From Byssothecium circinans (lineage: Eukaryota; Ascomycota; Dothideomycetes; Pleosporales; Massarinaceae): a DNA stretch of 64,000 nt. The notes beneath the pieces were generated by a model. That model had not been told where the DNA came from and did not search any database. It saw only the letters and a list, made by a program, of their open reading frames with translations. Position 1 is the stretch's first letter. Each line of letters starts with the position of its first letter. Position numbers and translations under genes: made by a program. The stretch is from assembly GCA_010015675.1 (NCBI GenBank), contig ML976993.1, positions 91,495-155,494 on the forward strand, read 5' to 3'. Positions 25,001-36,052 of this stretch are shown piece by piece.

Positions 25001-25900
25001 ACGGTCTACCGTCCGGGGCACGAGCCTCGGGCGCTTAATCGATGGCTGAAGGAGGAGGTGCCGGTGGTGGTGTGAATCTTGGGCGATTCACCATTGGAAC
25101 CTGTCCAAAGAAAGGCTGCGTTGCGTCCCGCCTCACGCACGACATTTCCACAAACGCCGCACCTCTGCCGTTCAGCTCCTGCGGCCAAGTCAATCTGGCA
25201 ACTCAATCTAACAGCAAAGCACAAGCTGCGTCTAAACAGTACGGACGGGCCGGTTAAGGTGGCGGAGGCCGCTGCAGCGCAAAAAGGGCCAATGGCGACG
25301 ACGGCATAGGCGCTTAAGGGTACACCATCTGCACGCTGCATGCACCTTTCACATCAGCCCCCCGCTGCTAATTACAAAGCCAGAAGGTGGTCCATGCCTG
25401 CCTGGGCACGCGGGTCGCTCGAGCTTGCCTCATGTCCGCGCGGTAGCACCAAAAAGACGTTATTGGCGAAAGTAGCTAAGCTCTAGCCTTTTCTCCCGCT
25501 CGTCGTGGGGCTGTCAAACCCTGTCCGCCGTTGTTGTGCCAGCGCCGTCGCTTCGTCGCTTGCACATCACCCCCTGGCCGTCAGCTTGAGCTTTACGCGG
25601 GCACAATATAGTCCGAGAAGGTTGGGAGAAAGCAGAATTGACATTTGCACCATTCTATCCAGCTCGTTGTGCACAGACGGAGTCGCCCCGGAAGCCTGTC
25701 TAAGACGCCCTGCAAAGCGCCCATCTACCTTAGGTATAACGCCAATAGCTCGCTTCAGAAGCCTGTCAGAATAATCCCCAACACCATGCTTGAATCCTAT
25801 TACAATACGTGGCCGAGGGCAGAATCGCACCTCGTGGCCAGACCAGTACCGCCCAAGGCAAATGTATCCGCCCATTATCATGTCCACGGCGTCTACGCGC
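19031..25900. other. 6.9 kb gene-poor interval between convergent PI31 and C2H2 factor genes
   Basis: I read all six frames and found no ORF with a recognisable domain, consistent coding composition or a convincing exon chain. Open frames rarely exceed 130 codons and occur on both strands at similar density, as in noncoding DNA. Stretches around 19700-22200 are visibly AT-richer than the flanking genes. There is no terminal-repeat pair or transposase/polymerase motif that I could see. The left end includes the PI31 3' flank and the right end the 3' flank of the zinc-finger gene. It may be an old degraded repeat, a noncoding RNA locus or simple spacer. Confidence 0.55.
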
Positions 25901-27132
25901 CTAAAAATGCGGGCTTGCGCCAAAGTTGTGTCGGTACAGCGGCGGCGAGCGGTTGTCGAAGGCGCCTTGCGTAGGCTCTGCCGGATGGAAGCCAGGAGGC
26001 GCGTATGCACCTGGCCGGGGTGACTGGTACACAGCATCGGACGTTGTTCGCATGTATCGAGCGCGAGGCAGTTGGCTCGGGCTGAGCTGGTTCTTTTTCT
26101 GGCAGCCGTCTTCCTCGTGCCTGCTCATAAGTTAGCAATGAAACCGCAGACAGAGACAGATGGTGATGCTTACCTTCGAAGAGTATCTTTACGCGAGAAG
26201 GTATCTCCACACTTGGCGCAGCAGTAGTCCCGAATCTGAAGGTGAACGCTCTTGTTGTGGCGGTCCAAGTCAGTCTTGCGGTCGAACTTCATGGTGCAGT
26301 CCCCGTGGTCGCATTTGTAAAGCTTCACTCGGTTCGGTTTATGCCTGTCCATGTGCGACTTCTTGTTGTAGCTTCGGATGAAGCCTCGTCCACAAACCTC
26401 GCAAGTAAACTTGGCATCCTCGGGCGCTGTCTTCGTCCTTCGTCGTCGTACACGAGGCGTCACACCAACGGAGACTCCGGTATGTGAGCTCTCTAAATGC
26501 GTCGGTGCCGGCAGGTGGAGGTGCTCCTCGTAGCTTGGCCCTGGAGTGGTCTCGTATTTTGGCATCATCGGCGAGCCATACGGTTGGTCATATGAAGGGA
26601 ACAGACTGCTGTTGAGTAGCCTTCCAGGCGCGACTGTTCCTGGCGGCGGCGCATCATCATCAGTCGTCCACCCAGACCCATTCTCGAGCTTGACCCGTGG
26701 AAACCCGGTTTCCGACCCGTCTCCGGAAAAGACGGACATGCCCCGCTGTGACGATAATGAGGATCTATGCGAGTCCTGGTACTGTGGCCATGGAATTGGT
26801 GACCCCGAAACGGGATGGTCGTATGCTCCAGAAGTCCATGGGTCGACGATCGGCTCCGACATCAAAGGAGATGCGCCGTTGGAGATGTTTGGCCAGCTCT
26901 CGGTTGGATGCGGCGACGGTGGGAAGAGGGCCGAGCTCGGCTGTGGGAGCGTGTGCGGAAACTGTGGGGAGAGATTGTATAGCCCAAGACCGTCAGGAGC
27001 ATAGCGCGAGGGTTCCGAATCACTCCTAGCTGGAGAAGGGTATGCTGGAGAGTGTAACAGAGAAGACGTCTTCATGGCGTGCTGCTGATAGGGAGAATTG
27101 AAAGGTGGAGTGGGATGCCCGCGTGAAGACAT
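25901..27132 (-). CDS. C2H2 zinc-finger transcription factor
   Basis: Nuclear DNA-binding protein, probable transcription factor. Two exons, 27132-26174 and 26120-25901, give 392 residues. Residues 1-230 are Ser/Pro-rich with no fold, followed by a basic stretch (TPRVRRRRTKT) that could act in nuclear import. Three C2H2 fingers follow at about 243-320: FTCEVCGRGFIRSYNKKSHM with DRH, YKCDHGDCTMKFDRKTDLDR with H, and YCCAKCGDTFSRKDTLRR. The intron splits the third finger and exon 2 supplies its His (HEEDGC). The tail is Pro/Arg-rich and ends GASPHF. Without the splice the ORF stops inside finger 3. The target genes cannot be told. About 780 bp of promoter separates its start from the end of the channel gene. 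Confidence 0.88.
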
Positions 27133-27914
27133 GGCGAGAGGATCTTGACAAACGGCTGAGATGAGTGTTTGAGACGCGGGGTTCGTATCAAAAGAAAGTA
27201 GGCAAACGGTCGGGGAAGAAGAAAGGTAAACTTGGACGGTGGATGACTAGAAGCAAAAGATAGGGCGTACAAAGACGGATTATATCTACCTAGGTAGCTA
27301 GCTAGACAATGCAGGCCTGGGAGCTGCCCGAAGATCAGAACAACGTCTGTCTGCAGTATTGCTGCGGTCTACCTAGCCATCCACAGAGTCGGTACTTCTG
27401 CTAGGCAGACTCGGACATTGCCCTGAACTGACAGAGAGCCGCTATAGAGGGCATTCAGTCGACAAGGGCAGCAGGCGCGTGCCGACCGCGCCTGTCTGCT
27501 GTTCGCTGTCGGGGCCGTGTTTCGGGTGGGCTGAAGTGTCAGTGGGTGCATGCAATGCATCCTTGGATACATGGACACCGGGGTGTTTAACGCCGACAGG
27601 GGTCCCCAGCTAGAGCGCAGGTGGCGTATGAACTGCATCCAAGCTCTCGGGAACGTCAGCGGCCCGAACACAAATCATACGAGCCGACTACGAATAGGCG
27701 CAAGAGCACCCCGTTGCCAATCTTTTAATTCATTTCCTATGCTGGTATTGCTCGACTGTGTGAGACACCAACCCCCTCCTCACTTCACGCCAACTTCCAT
27801 GTCACCGTCCAGCAGAGTCAGAGTCGATCAGCTCCAATTTTGCCTGACTCGAATAGGTCAGGTTCGACAGGTGTTGGTGTTGCCCGTTGAGCGCACGGCT
27901 GCAAGCGCCGGCCA
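27133..27914. promoter_or_regulatory. Upstream region of the C2H2 gene
   Basis: 782 bp between the zinc-finger start codon and the 3' end of the channel gene (both minus strand). It contains CT/GA-rich stretches and short palindromes such as ctagctagctag around 27290-27305. No gene seen. Confidence 0.4.
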
Positions 27915-30900
27915 CTACACGGCCATGGTCCCTTGGCGCTGCTCTTGAAGCTGTGAGACGATATTCGTGAGCTCTTCAATCTGTGCAGTGAGCTTCAGAA
28001 CCAACGATTTGAGCTGGGGGTCGCTGTCACCCGTCCCACTTCTGGTCTGAGGCCGACTAGCTGCGTGTGCTCTGCCTGAGGTGCGCCCGTTCGACTCCGC
28101 GGCAGTCTGCGCCGCTAAAGACCGTGCTGGTTGTATAGATGCCCGAAATGGCCGCTTGCTCAACGTCTGTGTTTCGGGGCCGCTCATCGAGAGCCCAGCA
28201 TCGGGTTTCCGCGAAACAGCGACATGCTCAAAAGTCCAAATTGCAGCTACGAACGGCAGATGAGTGGTCTTTAGGAGTATGATACGAGCGCTCCGCAGAC
28301 GATCCGATGGAAGCACAAGCCTGAGGGGTCGGAGAAGCAACGGAATAAGATTCTAAGTGCTCATATCAGCCTCGTGCCAATGTAAATGACAGGACGTGGT
28401 GCTATGTGATGGGATGATGCTGGGCTTGCAGGCATCATGGCTCTGCGACGTAAAATCCGCCCAGGCGACAGTTCAAGACTCGCGCAAGCAACGGTGTCCC
28501 CTCCAGGCGTACACGCTAGCCCAGAATTGACACCGGGTCCTCGCTGCCAGTAACCTTGAATGCTGTCTGGAGGCTATGTTGGCCGAACAGCTTCGGGAAG
28601 CGGGCGCTTAATGGAGTTTCAAGGAGCTGAATGCAGACTAGGGCGTAAACGTACCAGCGGAGGCAGAAAGTATGTCAAGCGATTCGACGATGAGGCCTCA
28701 AGAACATAGACCGAATAGCTAGATTGATCCCGGGTCAGCACAGGTCTGGTAAAGCAGCCTCGTGGAGTGGACATACATGAACAAATATTCATCACGAGCG
28801 TGATCCAGTACCTAGCGGAGTTAGCGTTTTTCCATTCATGGATTAGTGAGAGATTGCTCTTCGAGCAACCACATGTGCATCCGTGACATCGAACCGCATC
28901 GCCTCTTCAAACAATAAACCAGGACTTGCTGTGTGAGTCTGAGAATACTACGGATGTGACATTGTAATATTTCCAGATGAGAAAATTCGGGATGCAACGA
29001 TACAGTGACGACAGCGAGGCTGCGGATCGGTGAGGTTGAGGCGGTGCTGCTGAGTGGCTTTTGCACTTCCACCGACGCAACTCCAGCAGGGACTGGATCC
29101 AATCGCTTGTGAAATCCTCGTGTTGGAAGCAACAAACGTACCTTGCTCAAACTGTTTGACAGCAGGGAGATCAACGACGTAATCAAGAGTATGTTCGTCA
29201 ATGCCACGAAAATTAGCTACCACAAGATCAGTGGGCTGCAACTCTATGTATGCGTCATTCATGCAGACTGCCTACCATTACAGGTGGTCCAAAATATGGT
29301 GAGCTGTTTCATGTTGAGTCCATGGACTAATTTCTGTGCCGTATGACTTACATTTCTTGAGCGACATCCTACAATTGCTATTAGCCTTGTGTGTTAAAAG
29401 TGGAGGCGGAGCGGCCTTGAATAGAAAAATCAATACTTACGAATCCTAAGTAGGAAGACTGGTAAAAGGTCAGCTACAGCGACGGTACAAGGTCCAGCAT
29501 AGCCGCAACTTACTCCGAAAAAAACCTTCACAAGGATCCATGACTGTTTACGTCAGCCAAAGCTTCACTGGCGCACGGGAGTGTGAAGCATACCATCTCT
29601 CGAGGAGTGTAGGTGCCCTTAGCCAAAAGCACGAAAGTCGTCAAAAAGCCTACAGCATTGTGTATTGTTAGCTTAGTAAGGACAATAGTTGCAAGGATTC
29701 TACGGTCCGAGCTAGGTGAACTGGATGGTAGTTGACATACCTAGATAGAGGATCACAACCAGCGACAGGAACTTGACAAAATCCTTGGTCTACCCCAGAT
29801 TGCGCCCTCAGTCAACAATCGGCTACGATAATCGCAAGTTCGGAGACTTACCATCTCCTTGAGGCACGGGATCTAATAATAATGTTAGCTGAGTTGGCAA
29901 TGAGCAAGTATTGAGGTTGGTTCCGTGCCGCAATTGTACATTGATGGGCACAGCAATCGTGGCGTCATGCGGAAGCGATAGAAAATCCTCCACAATCGTG
30001 AGGCTCTTCGATGGGACTCCACAAATAGAGAGGCAGTTTCTTCCAATGACTTACAAGCGTTCCAAAGTAGGAATTTAAGCTGAGAAGACTGAAAATTCTT
30101 GGCACGAGAAAGACGGCCTCCAAGCCCAGAACATCGTAAGCAAGGTCGATGGTGCTGTCGGATGATGTGCTCAAGCCGACAATCCCTTGAGAGTCAGTAT
30201 AAGCCTGCAACAGCTTCAGATGTGACTTACTGAGCGCTGCGAAGATCATACCCACAACGACAATGCTCTTCCCCAGCGTTAGCGACGGCCCTAGTTACGA
30301 ATGGATGAGATCTTACAATATCCCACGTCCACCAGAAGTCGGACGCGTAAAAGCTCGTCCCGGCATCTACCCACCCGCCGAACTCATCATATGCGAAACC
30401 AATGATCCAGACATAAAGCAAGATTTCCGGAGGTGTGACGTGTGAGGAACTCCGACGCACAAGAACTGCGTAGTCTAAGTTGGGGGGACGAAGTCAGCAA
30501 AGCTCATGCAGAATGGTCACAGTGAGCACCATCTCAGACTGCCATAGCGTGAAAGCATTGAGCCACGCAGATGATCAACTCGAACTGGTCGCGAAAGTAT
30601 CGTACATAGAGCTAGGAACACCATAAAATAGAGGGTTTCGAAAATCTTCAGGTACCGCGGCACACGAAGCCTGCAAAACGGATCGGCGCGTTTCCGATTG
30701 TAAAGTTGGGGCTTCTTTACTGAGTTCATCCCGAGCGAATCCCAGAGAATGATGTCGCCCTTATAAGTCAAAATAGGCCTGTTGGACTGTGTCTAGGTGT
30801 GTACGTACCCTCCACAACCCGTTTATGATGTTCTGTACTGGCCGTTGACTGAGAAACTTCTTGCTATCCGATACAGCGGCAATCTCCAAAGCATTGAGAT

Positions 30901-31674
30901 TTTCGAACTGTGCGGTGAATTCCTCAGAGCTCCCCGTCGATGCCATAGCCCCGGTGTGCACGCTGTCCGTGCCAAAGTAGGGAGATGTCCGGCCATTTCG
31001 GAGCAAGGGGGCTTCTTCATTCGATACAGCATGGCTCTGGTCTGTATCCCTCTCGCGCCCAGTACCCGAGTCACTCGCTTGTGGAGACGGTGTCGGCGGC
31101 AGTTCGTAGAGAAGAAAGTCGATCGTGTCTCTCGGGGTCAAAGTGGAAAGAAATTGCCATGCCACATATTCGCATGCGTATCCACGAGCTTCGTTCACGC
31201 CAGGTTCGTCACTGGACTCATCTAGGGCCGAGAAGTGGGCTTTAAGACTTCTACAGGTCTCATGAGTATGGTCCTTCCACGCTATTATTTGCAGCTAACA
31301 AGCCTTTAAAGACATATCGGGGCACGTACAAGAGCGCCGAGATGATGGCGGGATGGTGGCAGTTGTCGGAGAGGGAGGAGGTCAAAGGAATGAGGACGCG
31401 TCCGAGGGGCAGGGTTCGGAACTCTTCGAAGGTGTGCGGGAGCGTAACGGCTTCAGAGAAATAGCTAGCTTTGGGTCAGTGGGAGGTTGAGAGCTGGATC
31501 ATGGCAGCGGTCAAGCGGATGAAGCGCATGTGTGTCGAGGCGGCCTTACAGCGGCCGGGCGTGGGGAGCTCACAAGGAAAGCTTCCGCACGAGGTCTCCA
31601 AATCCTTCGTTCTGGAGGATCTGAGGAACCTCGGGATGCTCCGTCGGCCATCGCGGCGTGGATGGTTGAGACAT
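27915..31674 (-). CDS. YVC1: TRP-like vacuolar Ca2+ channel, YVC1 family, 18 exons
   Basis: Predicted vacuolar cation channel releasing Ca2+. Exons: 31674-31574, 31464-31330, 31250-30809, 30759-30606, 30474-30317, 30267-30231, 30185-30055, 29872-29852, 29789-29741, 29649-29594, 29543-29514, 29458-29441, 29368-29352, 29303-29276, 29216-29142, 28811-28777, 28718-28655 and 28352-27915. They sum to 663 codons (662 residues plus stop), with every join phase-consistent. Family segments in order: HTFEEFRTLPLGRVLIPL, GVNEARGYACEYVAWQFL, KKFLSQRPVQNIINGLWRGD, RLRVPRYLKIFETLYF, TPPEILLYVWIIGFAYDEFG, YDVLGLEAVFLVPRIFSLLS, the pore region SWILVKVFFGSSYLGF (about 429-444), DHARDEYLFIYSVYVLEASS, and LRPLRLVLPSDRLRSARIIL. 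A C-terminal coiled coil (LTAQIEELTNIVSQLQ) ends the protein. Exons of 17, 18 and 21 nt are extreme for an ascomycete. The first exon is the least certain. Confidence 0.85.
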
Positions 31675-31897
31675 TCTACGCGTGCAAGCTCTTTCTCCAC
31701 CATTGGCTTGTCCAAAAGCAAGAAGAAGGCCCAACGCGCACCGTCGAATCTGCGACGTCCAGTCTAGAGCTGTTCGAGGATCGGCTTATGTAACGGATGG
31801 TGCCCTCCCATGACGCCATGACCAGTTGCGCCTTCTCCATCCCATCGCCCTTCGACAGGACGGCCGATGATAAACTTCACTTTTGCTAGGCTTGAGT
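31675..31897. promoter_or_regulatory. Divergent promoter between channel and hypothetical gene
   Basis: 223 bp between the proposed starts at 31674 (minus) and 31898 (plus). A plus-strand open frame at 31530-31793 crosses it and is discussed in the findings. The promoter call rests only on geometry. Confidence 0.35.
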
Positions 31898-33436
31898 ATG
31901 GTCCACGAAGACGATTTCTGCGGCGAGCGTCTGCGGCTCGCAGCCTTCCTCCGTGTCGTGGGCGAGGGCAAAAGTCCCCAGCGTCCTGCACGCTCTCGAC
32001 GACGCGTGAGAGCTCAGGACCAACGCCAGGATGCTGCAGACGAAGCACTATCAGATGGCATTGACGAGCACCACAACAGAGAGCACGCAACCGCTTCTCG
32101 GAGCAGCAATGTCCCAAATATAGCGCCATGTTTCCAGGATGACACCGCCAAAACCACCCGGGAGCATCCGAATAACTCCGCAGCAGCAGTAAATTCATCC
32201 CAACATGAGACGAATACATCCGAGATCAGGGCACCGCCTAACATCAGTCATAATGCACGAGTCAGCCTAGATCTGGATCCAGACATTATACATCTGGAAG
32301 AGCCGCCGAAATCAATTACGGCGCATCCAGTCTTCAAGGAGGACGACGAGGCCACCACGCGGAGGAAGGCAGCCTCCAGCAAGCCACGCAGGCAGCTTCA
32401 TACTCGGAAAAAGCATCGCTTACCTGTCAATGGTCTTGCATTAGTGCGAACCACGTCAGAGATTGGCCTGCCTTCTCCGGGTGTAAGAAGCTTTCTGTAG
32501 ACAGCTGGCGTGTAAGTATTCGAAGCTAACTGTAAGTTGTAGGGTTTGAAAACCTTCTCTTCCACACCAATTACAGGTGCAGATCCAATCGAAGACAGTC
32601 AACTTCAACTCACAACGCATAAACAACATGCTGGATCCCATGAGAAACGTCCAAATCAACCCAGCTCTCGCCCTCTGGCCCGGTACATATCCGCGGTCAT
32701 CAGAGAACGGGGAGCGCGGCAAGGCCGACAGATGGCTTCTCCTATTCGTAAAGACGCGGGTACCTACGCTCGTCGAAAAGTAGTGGCACAATTCGCCGTC
32801 ATCTCTGTATCGGATGGGTTTACTGGTCCGGAATGTATGCTTCCCACAACAAAGTCAAAGGCCGGGAAGCGTGCCACTGAGCGCAATGCAGTGTTATGGG
32901 AGAAGAAGACCAGCCTTCCTACCACCGGAACCAAAAGCTGTCTCACACTCGTTGAAGGCCCCCTACCCGACCCACTTATGCTAATGGGGGACTCGACGGC
33001 CAGAGAAACCGAAGTACCCCCTATGCAACATCAACATTCAGATATTCAAATAGGATTCCCAGCCACACCTTCGCACTCCAGACAAAGTCCTTCGGAAGTG
33101 GTGAACAAGTCGACAGGAGCACCTAGTGATCAGTATCTTCACCATGATGAGCATGTTGTCATCAACCAGCTCTCTTGTATCACGGCACCTATTCGCAGCA
33201 ACTCTGATTCTGGAGAATCAGATTCTGATGAAGATCCAGACGAACGTGCGCACGACTCTGACAATGAGTCTGATGGCACCCCTAACTCTAGTGGGTTGGG
33301 AGGATCTATCGGAACGGCCCCTCATACTCTGTACAGTCAAGAAGAGGCCGGGTACTTCTCGGAAGCAATGTTCGGATTGCAGCAACGGCGGGAGGGGGGC
33401 GATTACTTTTGGTCAGCATACGGCTCCATGGTGTGA
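31898..33436 (+). CDS. Hypothetical Ser/Pro/acidic protein, largely disordered
   Basis: Two exons, 31898-32482 and 32543-33436, give 492 residues. The intron starts GTAAGA and ends TTGTAG, joining LPSPG to GLKTFSST in phase 0; unspliced, the frame stops within 11 codons. No domain is recognised. Visible traits: a short folded-looking start (MVHEDDFCGERLRLAAFLRV); basic clusters RRKAASSKPRR and HTRKKHRLP near 160-180; a later Arg-rich segment (SAVIRERGARQGRQ) followed by a more ordered stretch (KVVAQFAVISVSDGFTGP); and an acidic Ser/Asp block (DSGESDSDEDPDERAHDSDN) near 425-445. It ends YFWSAYGSMV. The acidic and basic blocks resemble nuclear regulatory proteins, but this is inference only. 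The start ATG could be replaced by an upstream exon. Confidence 0.6.
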
Positions 33437-34253
33437 TAGCTTGCTGGTCACGCCTCGGGGACAAACAAATCGTTCACTAGATAGTCGGAACTCAACACAT
33501 ACCCAGTGTTGAAGCATGATTTTGGCACCATACCGGGAGTTTAGAGTCGGCATGTGTCGCTAAAGTTTTGACGGCTGTATGTCTTTAGGAGATATGTGCG
33601 CTTATGTTCGAATGTCTGTTCAACGGATCCACTCTGGATCGCCTTTTTTATTTTATTAATCAAGATCTACTTCAAACGTAACCCCGTTTGGAACAAGAAT
33701 CCGTCTGATGTATTGCGCACAGATTCGTGTTTGATACAAATCGGCATGCCGAGTCCCCGACATTCTCACCTCGCGCGACCGGAAACGTCTGGGGCGAGAT
33801 GCCGCAAGGATTACCACCCAAACGCCGACATCTCACGAATCTCACAAATTTTACTAGTGCGGACTCAGCCATGCGCACAGAACCATGGAGGAACGGAACA
33901 TCGAAGGAACAAGATGTATTCCATGTTTCGGGTGATGACGTAGTTGGCCGAGCGATTTGTGGTTGCGGTGATGAATGATATAAAGGTAGAGAAGGAGCAA
34001 TGATTGTAAGCCCCGGTGAAGGTACAGTTGTGATATATATGACAGGGCGGGGGGTCTCGATTGAGCAATTCAAGCCCAATACGCAATACTTTTTTAAAGT
34101 TATTAACATCCGTATCGATATAACTAATTGAGGGGGCATTCAATTGTAAGAAAAGGCAAAGGAAGTTCTTCGTCGAAGGTACGCAACAACTCCTTGCTTA
34201 AGGGTTTCCCCTTTGGTACACTAGTTCTACAGTGTGTACTAATACTTCTACAG
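33437..34253. other. Intergenic upstream of the DUF3112-type gene
   Basis: 817 bp, AT-rich. Near 34215-34253 a CAG|ATG junction preceded by tactaatacttctacag looks like a 5'-UTR intron acceptor just upstream of the start codon of the next gene. No other gene seen. Confidence 0.45.
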
Positions 34254-35362
34254 ATGGCTTCAGGGCCTCCATACAGACCCACCGTATGGGCTCTAGGCGG
34301 CCTACCGGACAGACTCATCGATACCCCGATCACCGCTGTCTTCCTTGTTCTCTTCATCTTCGGCGCGGCGATCCACATGACGATATTCCAATTCAATAAA
34401 CGAAGAGGTCACAAATTCGTCTTCAACGGCATGATATTCGGTAAAGCCCGCCCTCCCTATCCCCCATGCTCTCAGAAGAACAGAGCAGGAGCTAACAAAA
34501 GTCTCAAAAAGGGTTCTGCATGAGCCGAATCGTCACCACAAGCCTAAAAATCGCCAGCGTCTCCCTCCCTAACAACATCCGCCTCGCCATCGCAGCGCAA
34601 ATCTTCACGGCCGCAGGTGTCATAGTCGTCTTCATCATCAACCTCGTCTGGTCCCAGCGGATCCTGCGCTCCATGCATCCCAATCTCGGCTGGCACACCT
34701 CCATCTCCCTCATCTTCAAGACCATCTACGTCCTCGTCATCTTCACACTTGCGATCCTCATCACAGCAACAGTGCAGTCCTTCTTCACCCTCCGACAGCG
34801 TACCAAAACCATCGATCGCGATCTCCAATTATATGGCGCCACTTTCCTCGCCATCATCTCCTTCCTGCCCATCCCGATCGTGAGGCTATCCTACGCGCTT
34901 CCGCGCAAGTCTGAGTTGGAGAAGTTCGGACAGGGACGGCATCGGACAAAAACTACAGTTTTGATTGTTGGAACGACGCTGTGCTGTCTTGGTGCGAGTT
35001 TTCGATGCGGGACCTTCTGGTTGCGTCCTGTGCCGCTTTCGCAGCCGTGCCCGGCGTATTTCTCAAAGACGTGGTTTTATGTGATGAATTTCGGCGTGGA
35101 GATCTTGGTTGTGTACTTTTATGCGGCAATGAGGGTGGATTTGAGGTTTTGGGTTCCGAATGGGGCCAAGGGGGCGGGGAGTTATGGGGGGCAAGGCTCG
35201 AAGGCGGCTGCGGGTACAGGTACAGGTACAGGTACAGAGGGTGAAGATGAAGAGAACGAAGATGAGCAGGTGGAGAGTAGGAATGGGAATGGTAAGTGGA
35301 AGCATGGAGAGAAGGAGTGCAGAGAACATGGAAGGGTGGATAGTGAAGATTCGGAGGTCTGA
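34254..35362 (+). CDS. Multi-pass membrane protein of the fungal DUF3112 type
   Basis: Fungus-specific integral membrane protein of unknown function. Two exons, 34254-34440 and 34512-35362, give 345 residues. The start MASGPPYRPTVW follows an apparent 5'-UTR acceptor. Family features seen: PITAVFLVLFIFGAAIHMTI (TM1), FNKRRGHKFVFNGMIFGFCM across the splice, NNIRLAIAAQIFTAAGVIVV, NLGWHTSISLIFKTIYVLVI, RDLQLYGATFLAIISFLPIP, and a cysteine-bearing SFRCGTFW before the last TM. About seven hydrophobic segments are present. After the last TM the line RVDLRFWVPNGAKG is typical. The tail is soluble: four GGTACA repeats encode a Gly-Thr run, then an acidic Glu/Asp block. The intron joins FG to FC in phase 1. 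Confidence 0.82.
35213..35236. repeat. Four tandem copies of GGTACA in a coding exon
   Basis: A perfect six-base repeat in frame, encoding alternating Gly-Thr in the cytoplasmic or lumenal tail of the DUF3112-type protein. Changes of whole units keep the frame, so it is a candidate length polymorphism. Confidence 0.85.
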
Positions 35363-36052
35363 GAAGACGTTCTAAAAGGCGCGGCGCCGTCAAAAGATTT
35401 TTATCAGAAGGGTTGGTTCATCATAACAAGGCGTTGGAGGTAGACTCGGCGATCATTTTGGCTTTTGGTAGTAAGGCTTTGGCGTAAGCTTTGTTGTAAT
35501 GAGTAACGAAGTTGTAAGATGAGGGTCAATGATGTATCCATGGATGGAAACCCATCACAAGCATGAAGCGATCAATATCCAAACGTATCACTACGGTCAG
35601 AAATGCCCCCAAACTAGAATATAGAAAGCGCTGGTTTTATAAAATTCCCAAGAAGCATCTGCATGCACACAATCCACATTAACAATCGTGAAAATGTCCA
35701 ACTCCTGCATTCAAAGTACTCAAGATATCGAAAATACAACCAAAACTCCCCTCCATAAAATACCCCCCGCAGCGCCTTCAAACGTTACCACATGCACAGT
35801 GAAAGACCACATTATATGACCCCCGGAAGCCGGAACCGCTTCCGATCCGGCTTTGTAACGCCTGAAACGGCTTTGGCGATTCGCCACAGCGCTGCTTACC
35901 TGAGCGATCCCCGAAAGACTGCATGTGCATGAGACGCGGATAATCCCTTATACCGTGCAACAATCTGCAGCCTGTTATAAAAGAGCTATTCCGGATTCCA
36001 AAGTTCAAAAGAGTTGGATCCGCTAGACTTGTTGGGTACTGTGGAAGCGTGT
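35363..36052. other. Intergenic upstream of the hemerythrin gene
   Basis: 690 bp holding the 3' flank of the DUF3112-type gene and the promoter of the hemerythrin-like gene. An open frame on the minus strand (36140-35778) is not supported by any motif. Nothing else seen. Confidence 0.5.

Noticed and set aside
23960..25340. Several 80-155-codon frames in the large gap
   Set aside because: They occur on both strands in overlapping frames, are Ser/Leu/Arg/Cys-rich like random translation, and show no domain or splice pattern.
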